64,000 bases of DNA from positions 10,307,089-10,371,088 of the forward strand of contig NC_134431.1 of assembly GCF_030867145.1 (NCBI RefSeq), read 5' to 3'. Numbering within the stretch: position 1 is the first letter of the stretch; the number at the start of each line of letters is the position of its first letter. The notes beneath the pieces are model-generated. The model saw nothing but the letters and a program-made list of their open reading frames with translations. It had not been told where the DNA came from and made no database searches. Below are positions 24,476 through 34,217 of this stretch, piece by piece. A program made the translations under genes and the position numbers. This DNA is from Opisthocomus hoazin. Lineage: Eukaryota; Chordata; Aves; Opisthocomiformes; Opisthocomidae.

Positions 24476-24482
24476 CAGTGCA
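24476..24482 (-). promoter_or_regulatory. Candidate miR-148/152 seed site (7-mer) in the B4GALT5 3' UTR
   Basis: The mRNA strand reads TGCACTG, the complement of miR-148/152 seed positions 2-8. A stronger 8-mer version lies about 460 bases further 3'. Function is not tested. Confidence 0.3.
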
Positions 24483-25740
24483 CATTTTCAGATATCCCAC
24501 ATTTTAAAAAGGGAAAGAAAAAATTCAACGTGATTAGAACAAAGGAACTATGAAGAGGGATGCTGCTGGGGGGAATGGACCCTTCTGTGCCAACCGTAGA
24601 GTGCATTTCTGAGCAGAGGTAACGGCTTTTTGTTCAACACAAGGTGCGATGGGTGTCAGGTACACATCAAAGGCTGAGGATCCCGATTAAGGTAGTTTAA
24701 CACCTACTCACACACACATGCATGATTCCCGGGATAGTGAACTCGGACTAGCTGAAATACATTCCTGTTTGAAGCACCATTAAACAAAGACAGATTTCTA
24801 GCAGTCTCAGGATGAAAGAGAAGAGGGGCAGGGCAACACGGGTTCAGCATCTGAAAAGGGTCCACGTGAATTAGAGATCGAGATTCAGAAGCAAAAGTCT
24901 TTATTGCTATATGCGCCAGAAAAGCAAATCCTCACCCTCTGCCTATAAATAACCAGGTTGAATCCCCTCAAGAAGCAAGTTTAAAGCACATGTAAGTTCA
25001 AAGACTTTAAACCTAAGTTACAAACTTACCAGCGCTTTTCAAGGGCAGGCTCGCTGTCCTCTCATGCTGGCTGATAAGATCTACACAACAAGAACTCGTG
25101 TTCTCTAAACTAACATTTTCTGGATACAGGTTAGGAATGCCCTGGGCAGTCACTCCCACAACAGATGTGCATGGGGATCATACGTCCACGGAACCAAGAA
25201 AATAATGTAAACCATGAGAAGTTGAGGAAACCAAAGGCAAACAACACAATAAAAAGAAAATTAAAGTACTTTGGAGGTTAAGTACCCACCGTTGTTCTGT
25301 ATAAATACAAATTAAAAGGCAACCCCCAATGTATTTACTTCTAAGTCAGAGAGGTCCAGTAAAAGTGGCTGTGTCGGTGCTGTGTAAGGACTGGACCGAG
25401 CGTCAGTGGGAGCAGAGCCCGGAGCCCGGCCCGCCCACCGCGGCCACGAGGAAGGAAGGGATGGCAGACGGGACAAGGGGGGGAACACTCCAGTTTGGAT
25501 GGTCGGATGGGGCATCGGACCAAGCTCTCTGGTTCCCAGTCGTCATTTTTTCATGAGCTTGATTCATGTGTCCTTCATTTCTCCCACTCACCTGCGACAA
25601 CCTGCCCCACCAGCTGTGCCTGTGCAAGTGCTGCCAGTGCTGACAGCGATAACCACGCGCCCTGCCGGGCTCTAACACCACTCCAGTGTGCTCCCAGATT
25701 TACACAACAAACACAACCTCAGCCAACCTCCCGAGCGGCA

Positions 25741-25890
25741 CCGTCACGCTACAGCAGTGACGTCAGGGCGCTGCCGGCGCGGGGTGGGCTCGGTGCGGTG
25801 CGGCCGGCTGCCCCATCCTGAGGACGGCACGTGGGCAGGAGCGGCCGGCCCAGGGCTGCACGTCCCGCAGCAGCGTGGAGGCGAGCGCTT
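25741..25890. promoter_or_regulatory. CpG-rich patch with a full CRE palindrome inside the B4GALT5 3' UTR
   Basis: The palindrome TGACGTCA (25,758-25,765), the full cAMP-response element core, sits in a 150-base block dense in CpG and surrounded by AT-richer UTR sequence. A block like this inside a 3' UTR could be a small promoter or enhancer, or simply GC-rich UTR. No reading frame of interest starts here. Confidence 0.3.
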
Positions 25891-26844
25891 GAGCCATCTG
25901 CCAAGCTCACGCTTGCCATCAGTGGGATGGAGAGCAACAGGCAAGGGATTTTCTTCCCTGTGGCTTTTGGATTCACTCGCACATCATGTTACAGAAGTGA
26001 CAGAAAGGGGAGTTTTTCCATAAATATTCCCCATTTCCTCACTCTCCCTGGAAAAAGCCACCCTCGTGGTCTGGAGTGCGTGATGACACGGCTGTGTTTC
26101 TCATCCGCCACACTGGAAAGTTAGAGCCCTGTCGCACAAACATTTCTGCATATGCACAACTTAAATCAGGCAAGCAGTCTCACTGGCTTAAAAGGGAACA
26201 CCGTGCACAAGTACAGTGATGCACACACAAGTGTTTACAGAATTCAGGACTAAAATGAGTGACCTTATGTAAACCTCTAGCTTGGATTTGAGCCATAGGA
26301 GAAAAATAAAAAGGGGCAATTTACACAGCGTATTTACACTTACACTTCTTTAAGAAGCGATTCTGTTGTATATACTCCAAGCAGGTCATTTAAAAAACCT
26401 CACAGACGTAGAAGAATGGTATCAGAAGTCCTCTGATCTCCCAGCAGGGCAGTTGCCGACCGAATCGCTCCCGACCTTCACTGCCGAGAAGCCAGAGTCC
26501 CTCAGCTGAGCCGCTCCCTGGAGGAGAAAGGGCGTCCGAGGCAAGTCCCAGTGCCAGAGATTGCTGGAGGAGGAATGTGGAGACAAGAGCAGCAGGTTGA
26601 ACCGATGTTCTGAAACCCAGAAAGCAAGTGGCAGAAAAAAGAAAGAGAGTGCTGAGCTCGCTGCACAAGTATCAGGCTGGATTGGTACAGCTAGGGCAAT
26701 TTGTGCGTGCGCTTTCAGCCTTATTCTCCAAAATACTGTGATCCTTCATTAGACAAAGTGTTGCTTGTCCTCAATAACCCTTGGAAAAGAAAGTCTAGCA
26801 TGGTGCTTTCTTGGTGAAGGGCGGAGCAAAGTTATTTTCTCCTC

Positions 26845-26992
26845 TTAATATTCCGTCACCAGAGCCAGCTCCGGTGTCAGGTTAACAGTGATGTTCTTAT
26901 ACAAGGCGTCATACGTGACGTTTGGAAAGTAGTTCAAGTTATTGAGGCCGTCCAGGGCTTGCCTTTCTTTTGACTTCCTCAGCAAGGCATAC
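26845..26992 (-). CDS. B4GALT5: B4GALT5 coding exon 9 (last), beta-1,4-galactosyltransferase 5
   Basis: The exon encodes residues 340 (split codon) to 388 and the TAA stop. The acceptor is ttgcacag|GTATGCC. The peptide YALLRKSKERQ followed by LDGLNNLNYF is the family's conserved C-terminal block. Two sequons, NVT and NIT, precede the end ELALVTEY; human B4GALT5 ends ELAQVNEY. The segment completes the luminal catalytic domain. The exon joins exon 8 in phase 2 through the GC-AG intron: AG + G restores Arg340. The ending and the sequence around it separate it from B4GALT6, which ends differently (about ELAPIEDY). Confidence 0.97.
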
Positions 26993-28899
26993 CTGTGCAA
27001 CGAGAATCAGAGGTCAGAGTCAATTCCACATACCCCACAGAGCCCTGCAAAGTCCTCCCAACACTACTAAAACACCCTTAAAACAGCCAGTCCCAGCAGC
27101 AGCTACAAACCAACCAATTTCTGAGCCCTTAATAAAGATAACCACCTCGTTTTTCTATATTGGTGAATATTCCAAATTTTAGAGAATTACAGTCCATCAC
27201 TTGATGAAAAGCAAAATGCTCTCTGTGCCACCAGCAAGCATTCCGTTGTGAAAACCACCTGTAACTCCTGCCCGAAGCCTGCGGGTCCCATTCCCAGGAG
27301 GGGACTGAGCTCGGGGGTCCCATCAAGCCCTCACCAGTCAAAACACCCTGGAGAAAAGCAGCTGATGGGTGATGCGGTCCTTGCCATTTTTAAGAAGCTG
27401 AACCACAAAACAAGAGCAGAACTAAATGGTTTTAGTCTGAGGGATGGGAGACGAGGAAGTAAAACAAGAAGAATGATGGTTTGGGGAAGGAAACTGCAGC
27501 TGGTGCACAAAATCAGCCTCCACCAAATTTAGGGGCAGCATGATGAGATACAAGGGCTAAGGGTGGGAGGGGAAAAAAAAATAAAACAAGCAGAAACATC
27601 TCGGCAGGACAGGACGCTGTCTTTCTGCACCGCAGTGCTGGGGACCTGGCGGCACCAGGGCGAGTGGGAGCTGGGGCTGAGACCCGGGGACAGAAACAGC
27701 ACCAGGGAAGGGATGTGTCGGGAGGAAGAGGAAGATGCTGCGTGAGAGCAAAGAGGGCCAAAGCTGGTTTCAAAGAGGTCACAGCATCAGGACATGGGCA
27801 CTTAGCGCCTCGACAAACATTTTCCTTCTCCTTGGTGAGGAGCGTTGGGTGCCCTGCTCCCTGCTTGGGTGGGAGAGGCAGCAGGGCTCTCCGACGGCAG
27901 CAGTCAGGACTTGCCTGTGGGTACGTGCAGAGCAGAGGGAAGCAGAGCTTCCAGAGGCGGGACACCAAGGATATCCATTGCTAAGCCTCACCCAGGCTGG
28001 GCGTCCGGCTCCAGAGGCAGGAGCGCTCAGCAGCACGGGCATCGGCCTCAGCAGGGCAAAGCGCTGCCTTGCCCATCCTCACCACGGATCCCCCTCCCGC
28101 AGCACTGCCCCACAGCTCCTGCTGACACTGAACTAGGGCTCCTGGCTGGGGTCAGGAGCCCAGGGCACCGTTAGCAGCAAGAGCTCAATCCCACTGCACT
28201 CCCAGCCCTCCACGCTTCGAGGGTTTGACTAAAGCCAAAACCGACTTCTTCTTTTCAAGACTGAAATAAAAGCAGCATCTCTTGCTGACTGCATTCTGCG
28301 TGGCAGAGAAATGAAAACTAGGGCTAAAGATGACATAACCTCAAATGGAAACTCCACCAAATACGAGTCTGCTGTAAAAAGAGACTAGCAGCTAGCTCAA
28401 ATGGTGTCTGCAACGTAAACCCTCCTTGCTGCCCCTTCTGCCAGCAGCGGCCAGGTGCCCCTCTGCAGAGCAGAGCTTGCACTGTCCAGCAGCTCGTCAC
28501 CTATGAGTTTTAATTCCTGCAGTTGTTTGTGAAAACAGTATTTCTCCAGTTTTCTGCTGCATAGTTTTCAGAAGACTCAAATTCCATCCAGGTCCCCTGG
28601 CAAAAGCAGACATTCGACCAACCCTCCTACTCCTCAAGACAAGCCTGGCTCCGGCATAAAGTGGTCGGAGCCCTCCTGGAAAGCTCCAGGGAGAGTTTAG
28701 GTTCTTTGTGAAAAAGGACAAAGCGTTCACGCAGTACTTGTGCTCCTCACACACCAGGGTAGCTACTGCTCCTGATGGGTGTCCGAAATCTCACAAGAGA
28801 AAAACCCTGAATTCAGGGGCTCTGTACACCCAGCCTGGTCTGGGGCCAAGAGGCAGGAATAGAAGAACAAAGAGGGATGAGCTGACACACCAGAAGCAG

Positions 28900-29684
28900 A
28901 GGATGCTATTCAACAAGGCAAAGTGCAAGGTCCTGCACCTGGGTCAGGGCAACCCCCACTATCAACACAGGCTGGGGGATGAGGGGATTGACAGCAGCCC
29001 TGCCAAGAAGGACTTGGGAGTACTGGTGGATGAAAAGCTGGACATGAGCCACCAATGTGCGCTGGCAGCCCAGAAGTCCAACCAAACCCTGGGCTGCATC
29101 CCCAGCAGCGTGGGCAGCAGAACGAGGGAGGGGATTATGCCCCTCTGCTCTGGTGAGACGTCCCTGGGAGTCCTGCATCCAGCTCTGGAGCCCTCAGCAC
29201 AGGACAGACATGGACCTATTGGAGTGGGGCCAGAGGAGGCCACAAAGATGATCTGAGGGCTGGAGCACCTCTCCTATGAGGAAAGGCTGAGAGAGTTGGG
29301 GCTGTTCAGTCTGGAGAAGAGAAGGCTGTGGGGAGACCTTAGAGCAGCCTTTCAGTGCATGTAGGTGCCTACAGGAAAGACGGGGAAAATATTTTCAGCA
29401 GGGCTTGTTGCGATAGGACAAGGAGCAACAGCTTTAAACTAAGGGAGGGTAGGTATAGACTAGATATAAGGAAGAAATTTTTTATGATAAGGGTGGTGAA
29501 ACACTGGAACAGATTGCCCAGAGAAGCAGTGGGGGCCCCATCCCTGGCAACATTCAAGGACAGGTTGGACGGCGCTCTGAGCAGCCTGGTCTAGTTGAAC
29601 ATGGCCCTGCTCACTGCAGGGGGGTTGGGCTAGGTGATCTCTAAAGATGCCTTCCAACCCAAAGCATTCTACTATTCTATGATC
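28900..29684 (+). mobile_element. CR1 retrotransposon copy, 5'-truncated, with a complete 3' end
   Basis: The plus strand carries the CR1 3' region in order. First is the 'ttcaacaaggcaaagtgc' block of ORF2, then the 'cacctctcctatgaggaaag' block. The 3' UTR segment 'agattgcccagagaagcagt' follows. The copy ends in the typical octamer-like tail (attctactattctatgatc) at about 29,684. The copy is 5'-truncated, as is usual for CR1. ORF2 is interrupted by stops and small deletions, including a 5-base loss near 29,152 compared with the sister copy at the window start. It lies in B4GALT5 intron 8, antisense to the gene. Confidence 0.93.
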
Positions 29685-29890
29685 TCAGCGCTGTGGTGGA
29701 ACTGTGCTGGAGCTGCTGCCATTTCCCTGTTTGCACACACCATCAGTGCAAGTGCTTCCCTCTGACTCGAAACCCTGAACGCTGCCCCACTCTCCGCCTT
29801 CTGCAGGCTGAGCAATGCCTCCTTCAACACTTCCATCAGCCTCTTCTAGAAACACAGAAGCTTCTCTGACATTTGGCATTAGCCAAGTAT

Positions 29891-30030
29891 CTTTATATTA
29901 TATAAATATTTTTATATAAAATGGTATAAATATATAAATAAATTTTATATAATATATATAAAATTATAAAAAAATATAAATATAAAGTTTATATATAATA
30001 AGTAAATCTAGATATAAAATATATTTACAT
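29891..30030. repeat. AT-rich low-complexity repeat (TATAAATA-like)
   Basis: About 140 bases consist almost only of A and T, in irregular TATAAA/TATATA units. The block starts about 200 bases after the CR1 3' end and lies about 330 bases downstream of the exon 8 donor. Confidence 0.9.
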
Positions 30031-30355
30031 AATCATCCACCCCTTTAGGAACACTCCCCTCAAGATATAGGACATGTCTTCAGTCTGACATGCTGACAAG
30101 CCTCTCTTTTGGATGGCATCCAAGCAGGTACAGCCACAAAGTGAGGACCCCTCGTCGTAGGGATGCAGGGTATAAAACATACTGGAGGAATCCAGGCAGT
30201 GCTCTGCCTCTGTCATCTGCTGCAGTAAGTTTCCTTCACAAGTTAAGGCTGTTACTGCCCTCAAACAGCTGCAGGGAGCCTCGTACACAGTACAGACACT
30301 TTGTGAAGGGCTTTGGGATCCTTAAAAATTTACTATTTTTTTGAAATTCACTTGC

Positions 30356-30457
30356 CTTCCTAGGAACTGCACTTCTCCTCGATGATGGTGGGGAATTGAT
30401 TTGTACTTCCCTGTGTCTCCTTCTGGTCGAGTCACCGAGTAGCCTGCGTACTGTACT
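30356..30457 (-). CDS. B4GALT5: B4GALT5 coding exon 8
   Basis: The exon has 102 bases, encodes residues 306 (split) to 340 (split), and enters and leaves in phase 2. The acceptor is ccaacgcag|AGTACAG. The peptide VQYAGYSVTRPEGDTGKYKS is followed by IPHHHRGEVQFLGR. The HHH cluster (about residues 329-331) lies at the position that, in B4GALT1, supplies the third ligand (a histidine) for the catalytic manganese; this is inferred from family knowledge. The donor is AG|GCAAGT, a GC rather than a GT site. Translating on through it would give GRQVNFKK, which leaves the family consensus at once, so the GC donor must be used. Confidence 0.97.
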
Positions 30458-30955
30458 CTGCGTTGGAAAGGAAAGAAGTAAAATAAATATAAAAAAACCC
30501 CAAAAATTAACTGCTGCATTTGCTGTGCCATCAGTGCTTGCCAGGGCTGCAGAGTTAGCGTGCTTGGAGCTCTTAAAGCAGCTTTGCCTTTCCACCCAGC
30601 AGATAAGCTGTGCAAACCTCCCCACTCCAGCCTGGGCTCTGAGCAAGTCACACAGTGCTCGGCACCTCAAGGCTTCAGCTCAGCCGAGGTCGGTTTGAGC
30701 TCAGCAGTGCGGGATCCTGCCCACAAAGCCAGTAATTTCCTAACCAGTGCTTCTCTGCCTCCAGCCTACTGCCTGCACAGGCTGGAGCGGCCCCCAGCCC
30801 CCCCGAGCCACCGCAGGCAGGTGAAGCAGGAGCAGCAAGCCCAGTGCCGGCTGCAGCGGTGACCATGCTTCCCCACACCGCACGCGCAAAGTCTGGCTCG
30901 CAGAGCCACCACCAGAAGCAGAGTTCAGGGATGCCGGTTGAGCCGAGCCCGTTAC
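30458..30955 (-). other. B4GALT5 intron 7
   Basis: The 498-base GT-AG intron shows no gene or repeat. Confidence 0.9.
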
Positions 30956-31078
30956 CTGTTCCAGAGGTCATCGTCTTCGCCACCCCAGCCCCAGAAGGCG
31001 TTAGGGAAACCATTGATCTTCTGAAACTGCTTGACGGTCAGGCCACTCACCCCACCAAAGAATTCGTTGTAAGGGAGC
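30956..31078 (-). CDS. B4GALT5: B4GALT5 coding exon 7, with the WGWGGEDDD signature
   Basis: The exon has 123 bases and encodes residues 265 (split) to 306 (split). It carries the hallmark of beta-1,4-galactosyltransferases, WGWGGEDDD (about 294-302), which binds the acceptor sugar and contains the proposed catalytic acid. Before it come NEFFGGVSGLTV and FQKINGFPNAF, which shape the active-site loop. The acceptor is cgcttag|GCTCCC and the donor AG|GTAACG. All signature residues are intact, so the enzyme is expected to be active. Confidence 0.98.
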
Positions 31079-31306
31079 CTAAGCGGGAGAGAAGGGGTTA
31101 GGGCAGAGCCTGCCAGCGCTGCAGCTCTCCCGCTTGCAATGGGGAAAGCCCAAACTGTGAGGATGCTATTCCTTCTGTTCCCCTCTCATGTTTACTCTGC
31201 ACAAAGCATGGGAAGCAAACTCAGAGTCACCCTCTGCCTTTTAAAAACATAACCTAAAACTGGCTCCTTATCTATTACGGCAGTGCGGAGGAAGACCAGT
31301 GCTTAC

Positions 31307-31494
31307 AGATACATGTACTTATCCAGCTTGGCTGCAAAGTGCCTCGGCATCTGTCCACACCCATAATAGTTACGGTCATTTTCTGGTATGTGATCCACAT
31401 CGTGAAAGATGAGACAGTCCCAGTCCAAGTCCTTCATTGCTTCCCGAAAGCCAACGTTGAAGAGCATGGCACGGTTAAAGGGTTGGTTTCCAGC
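31307..31494 (-). CDS. B4GALT5: B4GALT5 coding exon 6, with the DVD metal-binding motif
   Basis: The exon has 188 bases and encodes residues 203 to 265 (split). It starts AGNQPFNRAMLFNVGF and contains HDVDHIPENDRNYYGCGQMP. The DVD at about 234-236 is the DxD-type motif that holds manganese and the UDP-galactose diphosphate. FNRAM is the conserved nucleotide-sugar-binding block. The acceptor is ccctag|GCTGG and the donor CT|GTAAGC. The segment RNYYGCGQMPRH is shared by B4GALT5 and B4GALT6; the residues around it (LDWDC, HIP) follow B4GALT5. Confidence 0.98.
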
Positions 31495-32331
31495 CTAGGG
31501 GAGAGAGAGTTCCTTCTCAAGTGGAGTCCCGTGCAGCTCGAGCTCCACACATGCATTCTCAGTCTTGCCTAGAAAACTGCACAGGGCAACCTGCTCCCAA
31601 ATCGGTTGTGCAAAAGGAAATGACGTATTGGAACAAACAGACTAGTGAGATCCACCAAGATTTCAATATTCAATTTGCTGTGCAGGAGCAAAAATAAAGA
31701 TGCTGAAGTCTTCTTACTCAGACGCTTGGAATAAAAAAACCCAAACAACTTTGATAAATATTTTTAAGACAGAGCTAAACATGGAGGTATATTTACTGGG
31801 CAGATGAAGCCAGATAGCTTAAGTGACAGGTTCACATACACATCTAATGACAGGCTTATGTTGTACTGTCACGAAAGTCTTCCAGACACTGCCCAGACAT
31901 GCAATGTGTAACTCTGGTCAGGCCATTCCTCTGCCTAGGGAACGCTCCCCACAACTACTACAAAGACATACAAAAACAACACAGCGTTATTTAAACTGCA
32001 AATACCTGGTTCAAAGTTGTCTTATTTTTAAAAATACCTACTCCATTATAGTTTAAAAAAAAAAAATCCCGAATCTCTGCTTTATTTGCTAGATAAAGTC
32101 ATTTCTGGGCACACATCTCAGATGTGCCACTTTTAGGCAGAATGGGACAACTCAAAACATTGCAACACGAACGCTAAATCTTTAAGTGATGTGATCTGGC
32201 AGGTAAATGCCTCGGGACACAGTGCAGAGCTACGCTTGCAGCTTTGGCTGAAGCTCCAGCAGACGTCATCTCTAGTGCAGCACGTCCCTGCCCCAGCGCC
32301 TGCCGCCCCGACCGCCCCACAGCTCACTCAC
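31495..32331 (-). other. B4GALT5 intron 5
   Basis: The 837-base GT-AG intron contains a 12-base A run near 32,056. No gene was seen. Confidence 0.9.
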
Positions 32332-32448
32332 TTGTTCTACAACGTAAAAGGCGAACTGTAAACGTTGCCGCTGCAGCATGGGAATAAGGTGTCTGAAGAG
32401 GACGGGAAGATGCTCGTATCGATTGCGGAATGGGATCAGGATCGCCAC
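32332..32448 (-). CDS. B4GALT5: B4GALT5 coding exon 5, start of the catalytic core
   Basis: The exon has exactly 39 codons (residues 164-202) and is phase 0 at both ends. It encodes VAILIPFRNRYEHLPVLFRH and LIPMLQRQRLQFAFYVVEQ. The PFRNR block binds the uridine part of UDP-galactose in this family. The acceptor is tcatcag|GTGGCG and the donor CAA|GTGAGT. Compared with human B4GALT5 there are only conservative changes (Tyr for His in the RNRxEH segment, Ile for Leu in HLIPM). Confidence 0.98.
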
Positions 32449-33104
32449 CTGATGAGGAAAGGACATGGCTCTTACTGCACCGCACCAGTGGCTCCTGCCA
32501 CCGACTGACCCCCGGGCTGGCAGCGGGACTGGCTGGTGTTGTGGGACTAAACATGGTGTCTTGGCTCTCCTGTGTAGGACTGGAGCAGCTTTTCTACCCC
32601 CACATTACAGCTTTCCTATTTACTTTTTGGGGTATTGCTGCTTTGGGGAAATCCAGTGTAACTCTGAGTGGGAGGGAGACCGGCAGCCCCCCACCCACCA
32701 ACTCTGCCCAGCGCTGGGGACAGTGGGAGTGGGGCCAGGCCCTGCTACCACGCTGCCCGAAGCCACCTCCCTCCAGGGATGGCAGTCCCCAGCAGTGCCC
32801 CCGTGCCTCTCTGGGCCGCATCCCACCCCAGCCGGGGCGGTGGGGGGAGCAGGAGGCTCGGCAGCGGGGAAGCAGGTGGGCGAGCTCCCTGCCCTGCTCC
32901 TTAGCAGTCCCTGCGGAAACTCAGAGCTGACTCACGCACCAGCATTTCCCCCCCAGGCACTGCAGCCCCACACTTCAGAGATGCTTGTAACTATTACCGT
33001 GGGGCTTCAGCACGTCAGAGACATTCCCATTAGTGTCTTCCAACCGCCCGCCCAGGACCTTCCACACTCAGCAGGGACACGGGGCTCCCCAGCTCCCCGG
33101 TTAC
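32449..33104 (-). other. B4GALT5 intron 4
   Basis: The 656-base GT-AG intron is GC-rich and holds no recognised element. Long open frames on both strands here cross into the exons in the wrong frame and are shadows. Confidence 0.9.
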
Positions 33105-33229
33105 CTTCCAGCGAGGCAGGCAGTCACTTGGCTTCCAGTGGCCTCCCAGCTTGATGGAAGGGTCTTTTGAGAAGAACTGGTGGATATCCTCCATCGTGAT
33201 CTCGCTCATATTTACATCGATGGGGCCCT
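33105..33229 (-). CDS. B4GALT5: B4GALT5 coding exon 4
   Basis: The exon has 125 bases, enters in phase 1 and leaves in phase 0 (residues 122 split to 163). It encodes (K)GPIDVNMSEITMEDIHQ and then FFSKDPSIKLGGHWKPSDCL with PRWK. NMS is a likely N-glycosylation sequon. The Cys in SDCLPRWK is conserved in the family at the border of the stem and the catalytic domain. The acceptor is tccgcag|AGGGCC and the donor AAG|GTAACC. The start codon drawn upstream by simple ORF calling is intronic. Confidence 0.97.
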
Positions 33230-34103
33230 CTGCGGAGACAGCCGGGGAGAAGCAGAGGAGGGGGTCAGGAACCGCTGTGGTCCTGGGTCGACTCGGTGCC
33301 TGCTCAGGGCAGCGCTCTGCTGCATCCCTGCCCTCCACCACCAGCACTGAATGCAGGCAGCCTCTTCTTTTCCCCAAGCACCAATAGGAATGGTTAGGAA
33401 ACACTGCTGGCATGACTTGTAACACCTCCATCTCCCTGGCAGCCTGGCTCTGTTCAGCCTTTGTGGCCGCTGTTGGATGCAGCTCTCCATCAGAGACCCA
33501 CACCAGCTGGGGCACCCCTCTACTTCTCCGTACAGGTTTCCAGTAGACACAAAACCCCAGACCTGAGCAGAGAGCAGTTTTCCCCTTTTAGGAAACATTT
33601 ACCCACCAAAGCCAAATTTTCCACTGCAATATCACTTTGGTGGAAGCATTCCTCCTGGCTGCAGTTCCCTTGGTGGGGGCGGGGGGTCCAGCCTGTCTCC
33701 CACACCAGCCCCTGCGCAGCTGCTCCCAGCACACCTCGGGACTGGGACCAGCAGCACTGCCGAGGGGCAAGGGAGCCACCCCGCCGCCAGTCGCCCTGGG
33801 AAAGGGCTAGCCGAGCCTTTTCACCTGCTCCCAGCACACAACCCCTCTTTTGTTTGCATTTGCCAAGCGATGGGCTCCTGCTTCGGCAGGGAGACGTGCC
33901 CCTGATGCAGCAGGGATTAATTCACGTGAGTGGGTAAACAGCGATTTCCCAGGAGGGGACTGGGCTCCAAACAGTGCTCCCTTTCTTCCCCAGGTGCCCA
34001 GCAGGGAAAGGTGCAATGCTGGTGAGCCAGGAAACACCACGGTGTGCCCCCCAAAGCCATGGAGAGCAGGAGAGGGGCACAGGGTCGTCGGGATGCTACT
34101 CAC
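33230..34103 (-). other. B4GALT5 intron 3
   Basis: The 874-base GT-AG intron shows no gene or repeat. Confidence 0.9.
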
Positions 34104-34217
34104 TCATAGAAGGGAGCCTCTCAGGACAGGTGTGGTTGGGGAAGTAGGTGAAGTCTTCAGGAAGAAATGTTGTGGCTTGCAGAAAGGTGTCGTTGTGGTT
34201 CAGATCAAGAGGATAAT
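34104..34217 (-). CDS. B4GALT5: B4GALT5 coding exon 3, stem region
   Basis: The exon has 114 bases (phase 1 in and out; residues 84 split to 122 split). It encodes DYPLDLNHNDTFLQATTFLP and EDFTYFPNHTCPERLPSM. This is the luminal stem between the membrane anchor and the catalytic domain. It carries two sequons, NDT and NHT, and the conserved CPERLP, which pairs with the catalytic domain in family members. The acceptor is ttccccag|ATTATC and the donor ATGA|GTGAGT. The DYPLDLNH segment supports B4GALT5 over B4GALT6, which differs strongly here. Confidence 0.96.

Larger units (their letters stand above)
23869..26844 (-). other. B4GALT5: B4GALT5 3' untranslated region
   Basis: The region follows the B4GALT5 stop codon without a recognisable further exon. 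I place the end near 23,870 because, on the mRNA strand, the non-canonical poly(A) signals AGTAAA (23,900-23,895) and AATACA (23,893-23,888) occur there, followed by a U-rich stretch. This gives about 3.0 kb, close to mammalian B4GALT5 3' UTRs. An earlier canonical AATAAA lies at 24,905-24,900 and could give a shorter mRNA of about 1.9-2.0 kb UTR. Another AATAAA at 23,418-23,413 would give a longer one. The end is inferred, not seen. Confidence 0.6.
26993..30355 (-). other. B4GALT5 intron 8 (GC-AG), holding a CR1 copy and an AT-rich repeat
   Basis: The donor on the gene strand is AG|GCAAGT and the acceptor is gcacag|G. The 3.4-kb intron contains a CR1 copy at 28,900-29,684 in the direction opposite to the gene, and an AT repeat at 29,891-30,030. 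The open frames near 27.5-28.1 kb show no homology. Confidence 0.85.

Noticed and set aside
28708..29256. 182-codon plus-strand frame that looked like a small gene
   Set aside because: Most of it is the CR1 ORF2 remnant at 28,900-29,684; the front part is unrelated intron sequence.
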